Shown here piece after piece: positions 19,407 to 28,623 of a stretch of 64,000 nucleotides of DNA (position 1 is its first letter; each line of letters begins with the position of its first letter). The stretch is from the NCBI GenBank assembly GCA_947629395.1, contig CANRDQ010000001.1:1-64000 (forward strand), given 5' to 3'. Origin of the DNA: an uncultured Bacilli bacterium. Its GTDB lineage: Bacteria; Bacillota_I; Bacilli_A; RF39; UBA660. Under the pieces are notes generated by a model. That model searched no databases. It worked only from the letters and a program-made list of their open reading frames with translations, and was not told the DNA's origin. The position numbers and the translations under genes are program-made.

Positions 19407-20822
19407 TGGCAAATTATATTCCTACTATTGGAGTAGAAGTACACGTAGAGTTAAAAACAAAATCTAAAATATTTTCAAACTCTATAAATGGTTATGGACA
19501 AATGGCTAATTCTCTAACTAATGTAATAGATTTAGGTTATCCAGGTACTCTTCCAACTTTAAATAAAGAGGTAGTTAATTTAGCTATTAAGGCAGCTTCT
19601 GTATTAAATTGTAAAATTAGACGTGAAATGCACTTTGATCGTAAAAATTATTTTTATCCAGATAATCCAAAAAATTATCAAATTACTCAAAGTAGAACTC
19701 CAATTGGTTATGATGGTTATGTTGAAATTGAAGTTAATGGGCAAAATATTAGAAATGCATATTGAAGAGGATACTTGTAAGAGTACACATAGAAGAAATG
19801 TAACTTTACTTGATTTCAATCGTGCTGGGGTTCCATTAATAGAAATAGTTACTAAACCATGTATTGATAGTCCTGAAGAAGCAAGACTTTATATTGAAAA
19901 GTTAAGAAGTTTACTTCTTTATGCTGATATAAGTGATTGTAAAATGGAAGAAGGATCAATGAGATGTGATGCGAATATTTCACTTCGAAAAGATAAATCC
20001 GAGCCATTTGGAACAAAAGTAGAAATTAAGAATATTGGTTCTATTAACAATGTAAAAGTAAGTTTAGAAAAAGAAATGATTAGACAAAGTATTATGTTAG
20101 ATAATGGAGAAAAGTTTAAAGAACAAACAAGAAGATTTGATAATAAGAAGAATGATACAGTTTTAATGAGAGTTAAGGAAACAGGAAATGATTATAGATA
20201 TTTTCCGGAACCAGATATTCCTACTGTAGTTTTAACAGAAGAACAAATTCAAGATGTAGTTAAAACTATACCTATGTTACCTGATGAAAGAACAAAGGTT
20301 TATAAAGAAAAGAATATTAATGATGTAAATGTTGTTAAATTGATTCAAAATAAACCATTAAGTGATTATTTAAATCAATTTTTGGATACCGATATTGATT
20401 TTGTTATAGCTAGTAATTTATTATTGGGAGATATTTCTAAATATTTAAATGAGACAGCAAAATCAATTTTTGAGACAACTTTAACAAAAGAACGTTTTGT
20501 GGAGTTAGTTAATAAGGTAAGTGATAAAACTTTAACTAGTAAAAATATTAAAGACATCCTAGAAAAAATTATGGAAGAAGAAAGCAGTATAGAGGAGATT
20601 TTAAAATCATCTGGAATTCAAAACATTACTGATGAAGGATTAATTGAAAAAGTGGTTAGTGAAGTAATTAATAATAATCCAGATAGTGTCAATGATTACC
20701 TTAGTGGACATGATAGAGCTCTTAAGTTTTTAATGGGTCAAATAATGAAAGAAACTAAAGGTAGTGTAAATCCTGCGATGGCTTCTACTATGTTAAAAGA
20801 GGCACTTGAAAAAATAAAATAG
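19406..20822 (+). pseudogene. gatB: GatB, amidotransferase subunit B, interrupted by a +1 frameshift
   Basis: Kinase/tRNA-binding subunit of GatCAB. The first frame gives the GatB N-terminus ([27 protein letters not shown]) to a TGA stop at 19763-19765. The rest continues in the next frame from about MHIEEDTCK through GVPLIEIVTKPC, EPDIPTVVLTE and the YqeY-like tail ending VNPAMASTMLKEALEKI. Skipping one base near 19755, in GAAATG, joins both parts into 471 residues; Bacillus GatB is 476. The joined text lacks a few residues of the usual IGIERxHxEED region, so a small deletion is also possible. An essential gene is expected, so sequencing error is a serious alternative. Confidence 0.85.
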
Positions 20823-20891
20823 TTAATAAAGTATAATTGATTATTCATAATGTATAGTGTATAATATAGATGATACTAAGGATGTGAGAAT

Positions 20892-21353
20892 ATGAAATTT
20901 ATTAAGAAAAACAAATTTACCATTATTGCCATTGTGTGCTTTTTAGTATTTATGTTGGTATTAATACAGGTGAAAAATATCTTTTTCCCTAATACTGGTA
21001 AAGCCATTTATGGTGATCGTTTAGATGGTATTGAAGAGGTAGAGGTTTCTAATAGCAAGTTAGATAAAATAGTTTCTAAGTATACAGATAATGAAGCAGT
21101 ATCTTCTGCTAAAACACAAGTAAGAGGAAAAATAATTAATGTTATTGTTACTATCAAGGATGAAGTATCATTAGAAGATGCTAAAGGTCTTGCTAATATA
21201 GTTTTAGATGTACTTAGCAAAAAACAAAAGAAATTTTATGATATTCAAGTTCTTATTGATAAGACTAATGATAGTAAACAATTTCCAATTATAGGATATA
21301 AACACCACTCTAAAGAAACTTTTACTTTCACAAAAGATAGAGCGGAGAGTTAA
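20892..21353 (+). CDS. Membrane-anchored protein of unknown function
   Basis: A 153-residue protein with one transmembrane helix near residues 10-30 (FTIIAIVCFLVFMLVLIQV) and a soluble extracellular domain of alternating strands and helices. No family recognised. It is two bases upstream of the GGDEF-like sensor gene, so the two are probably co-transcribed and may work together. Confidence 0.7.
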   Translation: MKFIKKNKFTIIAIVCFLVFMLVLIQVKNIFFPNTGKAIYGDRLDGIEEVEVSNSKLDKIVSKYTDNEAVSSAKTQVRGKIINVIVTIKDEVSLEDAKGLANIVLDVLSKKQKKFYDIQVLIDKTNDSKQFPIIGYKHHSKETFTFTKDRAES

Positions 21354-21355
21354 TT

Positions 21356-23395
21356 ATGAAAAAAAAGTTAATAATTATAATTCCAGCAATTATAGCTATT
21401 GTTGCTTTTGTTGGAGTTTATAGATATTACAATAAAGAAGATCGTACAACAACATTAACTATAACAGAAAAAAAATGGATTCAAGATAATAGTCAAGAAT
21501 CCGTTGATTTTGAAATAATTAATGATTATCCTTTATATGGACTTAATGGTAAGGGAGTATTTTTTGATTTTATAAATGATTTCAAAAAAGATGTTGGATT
21601 AGATTTTAATGAGATTTCTTATTTAAAAAATTCTGAACCTACTGGTAATTCATATAGTTTTCGTGTTTTAAGTAATAAAGATAAAATGACTAAAGATGAT
21701 TTATTACTATTTAATGATTATTATGTTGCTGTTGGAACTAATTATCAGAGAATAAATCATATATCAGAGATGAAAAACTTAACTTTAGGTGTATTTAAGA
21801 AGGATGCAACTGATGTTAGTTATTATTTAAAATCAGGAAATAGCTTATCATTTAAGCCTTATGAGACTATTGAAGAATTATTCGCAGCTTTAGATAAGAA
21901 TGAAGTTAATATGATAATTATTCCAAATGTTATGTATTTAAATTATACTATTGATAATAGTAAGTATTCTATTAATTATTATTTTACTGAACTTAATAAA
22001 CGTATAGTTTTAACATTAGGAAATTCAGAAGAAAAATTAAATGATATTGTTAGAAAATATTATAAAAAATGGAAAGAAACTAAATATGTAAAAGAATATA
22101 ATAGTTCTTATCTAGATTATTATGTTGCTCAAAAGAAATTATCTGCTAAATCTAAAGATGATTTAATTTCTAAAGTTTATGTTTATGGTTATGTGGATAA
22201 TAAACCATATGAAGTAACAAAATATGGAAAAGTAAAAGGTATAGCGGCAGAATATGTAGATAGATTATCTAGACTTACTAATATATCTTTTGAATATAAG
22301 AAGTATAAATCTCAAAAAGAATTACAAAAGGCTATTAATAAGGGAGAAGTAGACTTATATTTTGATTACTACAACTATAATAGTTCAGATTATTTAACAA
22401 CACTTTCTACATTTGTAGAAGATTATGTAGTATTAGGACGTCAAAAAGATAATCATATTATTAATTCTTTTGAAAGCCTAAAAGATGAAGATATTTTAAT
22501 GGTAAGTGATAATGCCTTATATAAATATTTTAAAACTAATAGTAAAGCAAATATAAAAACAGTATCTGATGTTCGTAAAATAACAGATAAAGCATCAGAT
22601 AAGTTAATTGTTTTAGATCGTGAAGTTTATAATTTCTATAGAAAGTCAGTATTCTCTGATTATACAGTATTGTATACTGATACTATGATGAATGATTATA
22701 AATTTATGGTTAAAGAAGATGATAAAGCTTTCTATGATTTATTTAATTATATAATGAATACTAATTCTTATTATAATTATAGAAATAGTGGATTAGAGAA
22801 CTTAAATTCAGGATTTTTATCTGATAAATCTTTTGAAGAAATCTATATAAATATTTTATTAATTATTTTTGCACCAATTGTTATTATAGGTATAGTGTAT
22901 ATAATTCTTAAAAAGAAGAAGAAAAACAAAAAAATTAGAATTGATGATAGACATAAGTATACTGATATGTTAACATCTTTAAAAAATAGAAATTATTTAA
23001 ATGCGAAAATGCAAGAATGGGAAGATTCTAAGATATTCCCTCAAGCTATTGTAATGGCTGATTTAAATAATGTTAAATATGTTAATGAAAATTATGGTCA
23101 TGAAGAAGGAGATCAACTAATTGTTAAAGCAGCTGGTGTATTAGTTAATACACAACTTGAAAACTCTGAAATCATGAGAACTGATGGTAATGAATTCTTA
23201 ATTTATTTAGTTGGTTATAATGATAAACAAATTAATACTTACGTTAAGAAATTAATCAAAGAGTTCAAGAACTTACCACATGAATTTGGAGCTGGAGTCG
23301 GTTATAGTATGATTGAAGATGATATCAAAACTATTGATGATGCGATTAATGAAGCTACATTAGAAATGATTACTAATAAAGAAGACTTCAAGTAA
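21356..23395 (+). CDS. Membrane sensor with solute-binding-like domains and degenerate GGDEF
   Basis: A 679-residue protein. An N-terminal membrane segment is followed by an extracellular part of about 470 residues that looks like two consecutive periplasmic-binding-protein-type domains (the second starts near YVYGYVDNKPYEV). A second transmembrane helix near residue 500 leads to a cytoplasmic GGDEF domain. Its start is recognisable (DMLTSLKNRNYLN, VMADLNNVKYVNENYGHEEGD), but the signature reads RTDGNEFLIYL, so two of the five GGDEF positions differ. It is probably inactive as a diguanylate cyclase and may act as a nucleotide or ligand sensor. Confidence 0.8.
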   Translation: MKKKLIIIIPAIIAIVAFVGVYRYYNKEDRTTTLTITEKKWIQDNSQESVDFEIINDYPLYGLNGKGVFFDFINDFKKDVGLDFNEISYLKNSEPTGNSYSFRVLSNKDKMTKDDLLLFNDYYVAVGTNYQRINHISEMKNLTLGVFKKDATDVSYYLKSGNSLSFKPYETIEELFAALDKNEVNMIIIPNVMYLNYTIDNSKYSINYYFTELNKRIVLTLGNSEEKLNDIVRKYYKKWKETKYVKEYNSSYLDYYVAQKKLSAKSKDDLISKVYVYGYVDNKPYEVTKYGKVKGIAAEYVDRLSRLTNISFEYKKYKSQKELQKAINKGEVDLYFDYYNYNSSDYLTTLSTFVEDYVVLGRQKDNHIINSFESLKDEDILMVSDNALYKYFKTNSKANIKTVSDVRKITDKASDKLIVLDREVYNFYRKSVFSDYTVLYTDTMMNDYKFMVKEDDKAFYDLFNYIMNTNSYYNYRNSGLENLNSGFLSDKSFEEIYINILLIIFAPIVIIGIVYIILKKKKKNKKIRIDDRHKYTDMLTSLKNRNYLNAKMQEWEDSKIFPQAIVMADLNNVKYVNENYGHEEGDQLIVKAAGVLVNTQLENSEIMRTDGNEFLIYLVGYNDKQINTYVKKLIKEFKNLPHEFGAGVGYSMIEDDIKTIDDAINEATLEMITNKEDFK

Positions 23396-23406
23396 AGGGT
23401 GATTGT

Positions 23407-24264
23407 ATGAAGCAAGTTAGAAAATTCCTAAAGAAGACAATAAAAATCATTGGTAAACCAGAGATGAGAGTCTTGCCAGGTCAACTTGCTTTTTTCTTTG
23501 TCCTTTCACTTATACCACTTGTAGCCTTAGTAGGAGCTATTGCTTCGGTATTTTCGATATCAGTAAGTTCTTTATCTTCTAGTATTTCTGCTTCTTTGCC
23601 AAGTGAAATAGCAACTGCCTTGATAGATAGAATTTCTGGAGAAGGATTAAATTTTAATATTGTTGTATTCTTTGTTTCTGCATTTATTTTAGCGTCTAAT
23701 GGAGCACATTCTATGATAATTACTTCTAATGAAATATATAAAATAAAAGATGCTGATGTTATTAGTAGAAGAGTAAAAGCTATTTTAATGACTTTTATTT
23801 TAGTAGGACTTTTATTTTTCTTATTATTAGTACCTGTATTTGGTGATAAGATATTTTCTTTATTTTATGAGTATTGTAGAGATACTAGTGCTGTGGATTT
23901 TATGTATAAAGTATATGAGATATTTAAATATCCGCTTACTGTACTTGTAGTATTTTTCTGTATTAAGTTGTTATATATTGTTTCTCCAGATGAGAAAATA
24001 CCTAGTAAATCAACTACTTATGGGGCAGTATTTACTACAATTGCTTGGATTGCTTCTACAGAAATTTATGCTTTTTATGTTGGTTCATTTGCACATTATG
24101 ATATTTTCTATGGAAGTATCTCTAATATCTTAATATTACTAATATGGGTATATTTACTTTCTTATATATTTGTAGCAGGAATGGCTTTAAATGCTTATAA
24201 TGTTGAAAGTAAAATGCTGGAAGAAAAGAAAAAAAGCGAAGAAAACACAAATAGTAAAGAATAG
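23407..24264 (+). CDS. YihY/BrkB family membrane protein
   Basis: A 285-residue integral membrane protein with about six helices. Family features are the N-terminal LPGQLAFFFVLSLIPLV, the ASNGAHSMIITSNEIYKI segment, and the C-terminal YGSISNILILLIWVYLLSYIFVAGMALN. The family was once called ribonuclease BN in error; its true role is unknown. GGTGATTGT precedes the ATG, and the gene follows the sensor by 11 bases. Confidence 0.88.
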   Translation: MKQVRKFLKKTIKIIGKPEMRVLPGQLAFFFVLSLIPLVALVGAIASVFSISVSSLSSSISASLPSEIATALIDRISGEGLNFNIVVFFVSAFILASNGAHSMIITSNEIYKIKDADVISRRVKAILMTFILVGLLFFLLLVPVFGDKIFSLFYEYCRDTSAVDFMYKVYEIFKYPLTVLVVFFCIKLLYIVSPDEKIPSKSTTYGAVFTTIAWIASTEIYAFYVGSFAHYDIFYGSISNILILLIWVYLLSYIFVAGMALNAYNVESKMLEEKKKSEENTNSKE

Positions 24265-24278
24265 TCTTTACTATTTTT
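24249..24278 (+). terminator. Terminator after YihY-type gene
   Basis: ATAGTAAAG pairs with CTTTACTAT, then T residues. The stem covers the last codons of the gene. Confidence 0.75.
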
Positions 24279-24314
24279 CATTTTTATTAATTTATTGAAA
24301 TCAATAATATTAAG

Positions 24315-24323
24315 TGATATAAT
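24315..24323 (+). promoter_or_regulatory. Extended -10 of ltaS-like gene
   Basis: TGATATAAT, predicted start about 12 bases before the ATG. Confidence 0.6.
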
Positions 24324-24341
24324 TGACTATGTGAGGTTATT

Positions 24342-26462
24342 ATGAAAAAAGAGAAGAATAGAAAGATAAAATTTGATATAAAAGAAATAAAATCATATAT
24401 TATAAAATATAAAAACAAAACAGTACACTTTTTAAAGAAAGTAAAAAAAGAACACTTAATATCTAAATATTGTAAAAATAATATTTTGTTTTTTACATAT
24501 CTTTTTACGTGTTTAATTAATTCTACTATGCTTAGATTTTTTACTATGCATACTATGGAGAATTATTTAGCTTTTAAACCTATTTTAGCTGATTTAGCTA
24601 TTCTGACTATTGTTGGTTCTTTTGCATATTTATTTAAGCCGAAAAATAGATTTAAATACTTGTTGGTAATAGAAATATTTTTCACAGCTATTTGTATGAT
24701 TAATTCTATTTATTATACATTCTACACATCATTTGCTTCTGTTTCTATGTTATCTCTTACTCAATATATTGGAGAAGTAGGGGATGCAGTTACTGAAAAT
24801 GTATTAGAATTAAAAGATTTATTATATGTATTTGGACCTTTACTTTTAATATTTGTTAATTTCAAATTAAAGAAAAATGGATATTTTAATAAAGTTATTA
24901 TTAAAAAAGAAAGAAAAAGACAAACACTTACAACTTTAATAGTAGGATGTGTTTTGGCAGTAATATTCACAGTAACACTATCTTCTCTTGAAATAGGTCG
25001 TTTTGCTAAACAGTGGAATCGTGAATATGTTGTTATGCGTTTTGGAATATATGTATATCAATTTAATGATGCTTTTGTATCTCTTCAACCAAAACTTAAT
25101 TCATTATTTGGTTATGATAATGCCATGAAAGAATTTAAAGAGTATTTCGCAGATAAACCAGAAGAAGCTACTAATGAATATACAAATATTTTTGAAGGTA
25201 AAAATGTAATTGCTATACATGGGGAAAGTATTCAGAATTTCTTACTTAATTTAAAATTTAATGGACAAGAAGTAACTCCAACTTTGAATAAACTTTCTAA
25301 AGAAGGAATGTATTTTTCAAATTTCTATTCACAAGTTAGTGTAGGTACTAGTAGTGATTCCGAATTTACTTATAATACATCTTTAATGCCAGCCCAAAGT
25401 GGTACTGCTTTTGTTAGTTATTTTGATAGAAAATATTATGCTATACCACAATTCTTAACAGAAAAAGGTTATTATACTTTTAGTATGCATGGTAATACTG
25501 CTGATTTCTGGAATAGACGTATTATGCATCAAAATTTAGGATATCAAAAATTCTATAGTAAAGAAACTTATGATGTTAATAAAGAAAATACAATTGGTCT
25601 TGGTATTTCAGATAAAGAATTCTTTAAACAATCTATTGAAAAATTAAAGAAAATTAAAGAAAAAGGTAAGCCATTTTATGGATTATTAATTACTTTAACT
25701 AATCATACACCATTCTCTGATGTAGAAAAATATGGAGAGTTTGATGTTGATATTAAAAATGGTGGACTTGTAGATGAAGAAACAGGTCAACCAATACCAT
25801 CTCCTTATATGGAAGGAACTAAATTAGGTAACTATTTTAAATCTGCTCATTATGCAGATGCAGCTTTAGGAGAATTTATTCAAGCATTACAAGATAATGG
25901 TTTAATGGAAAATACTATTTTCCTTCTTTATGGAGATCATGATGCAAGACTTCCTAAAAAAGATTATAATCGTTTATATAATTATGATGCTGCTACTGAT
26001 ACAGTAAAAACTGAAGAAGATGAGGGATATGTTAATTTTGACGATTATCAATATGAATTAAATCGTAAAGTTCCATTTATAATTTGGGACCCTAATATGA
26101 AAGGTACTAAATTAAATAAAGAAATTACTAATGTAATGGGAATGTATGATGTTACACCTACTTTAGGAAATATGTTAGGATTTAAAAATAAATATGCTTT
26201 AGGACATGATATCTTTAATATAAAAGAAAATAATATAGTTGTATTCCCTAATGGAAACTGGGTTACTAATAATGTATATTATAATAGTCAAAAAGGAGAA
26301 TATTTAACATTAAAAGAGACAGCTATTAGTGAAGACTATATAGAGAAAAATAATGAATATTCAGAGAAATTATTAAGAGTATCTGATGATATTATTGTAT
26401 TTGATTTATTTAAGAAATTATCTGAACAAGAGGCAGATGCTTTTGCTAAAGAAGGAGAATAA
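24342..26462 (+). CDS. LtaS-like lipoteichoic acid synthase
   Basis: Polymerises glycerol phosphate onto a glycolipid outside the membrane. Five N-terminal transmembrane helices (to about residue 220) precede a sulfatase-fold extracellular domain. Metal/catalytic motifs include IAIHGESIQNF, GTSSDSEFTYNTSLMP, FSMHGNTADFWNR and LLYGDHDARLP. At the nucleophile position, where S. aureus LtaS has Thr in GKTSD, this protein has Ser (S337). At 706 residues it is somewhat longer than the typical 650, mostly through a lysine-rich N-terminus. The next gene starts three bases after its stop. Confidence 0.9.
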   Translation: MKKEKNRKIKFDIKEIKSYIIKYKNKTVHFLKKVKKEHLISKYCKNNILFFTYLFTCLINSTMLRFFTMHTMENYLAFKPILADLAILTIVGSFAYLFKPKNRFKYLLVIEIFFTAICMINSIYYTFYTSFASVSMLSLTQYIGEVGDAVTENVLELKDLLYVFGPLLLIFVNFKLKKNGYFNKVIIKKERKRQTLTTLIVGCVLAVIFTVTLSSLEIGRFAKQWNREYVVMRFGIYVYQFNDAFVSLQPKLNSLFGYDNAMKEFKEYFADKPEEATNEYTNIFEGKNVIAIHGESIQNFLLNLKFNGQEVTPTLNKLSKEGMYFSNFYSQVSVGTSSDSEFTYNTSLMPAQSGTAFVSYFDRKYYAIPQFLTEKGYYTFSMHGNTADFWNRRIMHQNLGYQKFYSKETYDVNKENTIGLGISDKEFFKQSIEKLKKIKEKGKPFYGLLITLTNHTPFSDVEKYGEFDVDIKNGGLVDEETGQPIPSPYMEGTKLGNYFKSAHYADAALGEFIQALQDNGLMENTIFLLYGDHDARLPKKDYNRLYNYDAATDTVKTEEDEGYVNFDDYQYELNRKVPFIIWDPNMKGTKLNKEITNVMGMYDVTPTLGNMLGFKNKYALGHDIFNIKENNIVVFPNGNWVTNNVYYNSQKGEYLTLKETAISEDYIEKNNEYSEKLLRVSDDIIVFDLFKKLSEQEADAFAKEGE

Positions 26463-26465
26463 AAT

Positions 26466-27101
26466 ATGAAAACTAAAAAAAGAATGAAAAAAAAGGTTAA
26501 AATAACTTTAATTGTAATAATTATCTTAATCGTATTAGTTGGAGCATTTGCTTGTTATTCTATATTTTTTAAGAAAACAGAAACTAATACTGTTAAAGTG
26601 GAAAAAGAAATTAAGGAATATGGATATATTTTAAAGGATTCAAAGAGTAAAAAATATAAAAAATTATTTTATAAATTAGCTGATGTTTTGGAAGAAGACC
26701 CAGTAGATGAAGAAAAATATGTTAAATTAATTTCTAGAATGTATTTACTTGATTTCTATTCATTAGATGATAAACTAGCGAAAACAGATGTTGGTGGTGT
26801 AGACTTTGTACATAGTGCCGCAATCACTGATTTCTTAGAAGAAGCTGAAGATACTGTGTATAAATATCTTGAAAGTGATTTATATAATCAAAGAAAACAA
26901 AAATTACCTACTGTTGAAGATGTTAAAATAGAAAGTGTTGAACAAGAAGAATTTGCTTATGGAGAAGAAGTAGATGATAAGGCTTATGTTGTTAAGGCTA
27001 CTTTAACTTATAAGGGTGATGATGATATGGGTTATCCTACTGAAGCAACTTTAAAATTTGTTCATGAAAAAAATAAACTTTCATTAGTTGAAGCCTCTTA
27101 A
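26466..27101 (+). CDS. Membrane-anchored protein co-transcribed with ltaS
   Basis: No family recognised. A lysine-rich start, one transmembrane helix near residues 12-33, then about 175 extracellular residues, largely acidic and helical with a final beta-rich part (KAYVVKATLTYKGDDD). Being three bases downstream of the synthase suggests an accessory envelope function, but nothing in the sequence proves it. Confidence 0.7.
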   Translation: MKTKKRMKKKVKITLIVIIILIVLVGAFACYSIFFKKTETNTVKVEKEIKEYGYILKDSKSKKYKKLFYKLADVLEEDPVDEEKYVKLISRMYLLDFYSLDDKLAKTDVGGVDFVHSAAITDFLEEAEDTVYKYLESDLYNQRKQKLPTVEDVKIESVEQEEFAYGEEVDDKAYVVKATLTYKGDDDMGYPTEATLKFVHEKNKLSLVEAS

Positions 27102-27112
27102 GGCTTTTTTCT
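27086..27112 (+). terminator. Terminator after ltaS operon
   Basis: AAGCCT pairs with AGGCTT around the stop codon, followed by T residues. Confidence 0.75.
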
Positions 27113-27198
27113 TTACAAGAAAATGTAAACTTTTTTATTAATATATTGTATAGAATTAAAAATTATTTTATACTATAAATAATAGGAGAGGATAGGAA

Positions 27199-28155
27199 AT
27201 GAAAAAGCTAAAAGGTATATTATTATTGATTGCAGTAGCAGCTTTATTTCAAATAAGTGATGTAGATGCTGCTGTGGCAACAGGAAAAGATTCTAAGTCA
27301 GGTCTTTCATACAGTGTTGAATCAGTACGTGTTTTTGTAAGAAATGATGAGGGATTAAAGGATTTTGTACATACTCCTGATAATGATAGTAAAATTTGGG
27401 AACAAGATGTTACTGGTTCAGTTACGATGAATCCAGGTGGACCTGTTGTGTACAAAATGAAAAATGGAGCACAATTAATCACTGTTAAACTTAATGTTGA
27501 AGGTGGAGAAGAAAAATTAAAGACTGTTTTAGAAGAAAAGGTACGTGCTTTAAAATCTAGTTTAAAAGGTGGAACTGATAACAAATATTTCTGTACAGTA
27601 TCAGTTGTTTACAAGTTACAATTACCAAATGGAATAACTCATATTGGAGATAATGATTATAAAAATGTATTTAACAAAGAATTAACACCAAGTGATGCGA
27701 CTGCGTCAAATGCTAGTGTTGGATTATATCAAATGTTATATACTGAAATTTATGATTCATCTGCAGATACTTTCGCAGGTGCTAATGCTACTATGACTTA
27801 TGATAGTGGTAAAGTAGCTACTTCACGTGGTCTTGATATTCCATTATTTGATGAATATTTATTATTTGATAGTGAAACTATTACATTAGGACTAGAAAAA
27901 TATAGATTTATGGTACATGATATACCAAATCTAGAAAAGAGTGCATACTTCTTAGAAGATATTGATTTATCTAATCAAGGTGATGATGATGAAGAATCTT
28001 CACCAACAGAAGAAGCACAAAATACAACTCAAACTCAAGTTATTAACAATGTACCAGATACAGATGCTAAGATGGGTAGTATTGTGTTGTTTGGATCATC
28101 ATTACTACTATTAGGTGCTGGTGTGCTTGTTTGGGAATTAAAAAAGACATATTAA
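27199..28155 (+). CDS. Sortase-anchored surface protein (VPDT signal)
   Basis: A 318-residue secreted protein with a signal peptide cleaved near VDAAVATG. The middle is beta-rich and not assigned to a family. A low-complexity acidic/Gln/Thr linker (DDDEESSPTEEAQNTTQTQ) precedes NNVPDTDAKMG, then a hydrophobic segment and the tail ELKKTY: a cell-wall sorting signal with VPDTD in place of LPxTG. It is a single-gene unit with its own terminator. Confidence 0.75.
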   Translation: MKKLKGILLLIAVAALFQISDVDAAVATGKDSKSGLSYSVESVRVFVRNDEGLKDFVHTPDNDSKIWEQDVTGSVTMNPGGPVVYKMKNGAQLITVKLNVEGGEEKLKTVLEEKVRALKSSLKGGTDNKYFCTVSVVYKLQLPNGITHIGDNDYKNVFNKELTPSDATASNASVGLYQMLYTEIYDSSADTFAGANATMTYDSGKVATSRGLDIPLFDEYLLFDSETITLGLEKYRFMVHDIPNLEKSAYFLEDIDLSNQGDDDEESSPTEEAQNTTQTQVINNVPDTDAKMGSIVLFGSSLLLLGAGVLVWELKKTY

Positions 28156-28156
28156 A

Positions 28157-28188
28157 AGATTACTCGAAAAAGTAATCTTTTTTTGTCT
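28157..28188 (+). terminator. Terminator after VPDT surface protein
   Basis: AAGATTACT pairs with AGTAATCTT, followed by a T run. Confidence 0.8.
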
Positions 28189-28208
28189 AATTCTTTTTTT
28201 GTAAGACA

Positions 28209-28217
28209 TTGTCGAAA
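28209..28217 (+). promoter_or_regulatory. Candidate Spo0A box before spoIIAA-sigF
   Basis: TTGTCGAAA contains the exact 0A-box core TGTCGAA known from Spo0A-controlled promoters. It lies about 60 bases before the spoIIAA-like start codon. A weak TATATT at 28244-28249 could be the -10. Control by Spo0A is inference from the match and from spoIIA regulation in Bacillus. Confidence 0.5.
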
Positions 28218-28269
28218 CTATACAAAAATTAATACTTTTATTCTATATTGTTAATGTGAGGAGGAATTT

Positions 28270-28617
28270 ATGTTTAAAGTTATTACTAATTTCAATCAAG
28301 GTATTCTCTTTATGAAATTAGAAGGAGAGTTAACTGATGAAACATTTAAAGATTTTGCGGCTGAGATAAATTATTTTTTATATAAGCAAGGAATGAATTA
28401 TTTAGTTTTTAATTTTGATGAGTTAGAAATAAAAGAACAACAGGTTTTACAATTAGTGGCGAATAAGTTAATAGAAATATGCTTAACTAATGGTAGAGTA
28501 GCTTTGTGTGGCTTGAACAAAGAACAAATAAGAGAACTTGATTGTGGTAATAATAATCTTATATACGTAAAAAGTGAATTGGAGGCATTTAAATATTTAC
28601 ATACACAGAAAGGATAA
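28270..28617 (+). CDS. spoIIAA: SpoIIAA-like STAS protein, phosphosite lost
   Basis: A 115-residue STAS-domain protein immediately upstream of a sporulation sigma factor, the position of anti-anti-sigma factor SpoIIAA. The strand-helix pattern (ILFMKLEGELTDET, YLVFNFDELE, GRVALCGLN) matches SpoIIAA. Where Bacillus has FMDSSGLG, with the phosphorylated Ser58, this protein has IKEQQVLQ, so no serine is available. The gene for SpoIIAB, which should come next, is absent: only six bases separate this stop from the sigma-factor start. A strong GAGGAGG site precedes the ATG. Confidence 0.75.
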   Translation: MFKVITNFNQGILFMKLEGELTDETFKDFAAEINYFLYKQGMNYLVFNFDELEIKEQQVLQLVANKLIEICLTNGRVALCGLNKEQIRELDCGNNNLIYVKSELEAFKYLHTQKG

Positions 28618-28623
28618 GATAAA

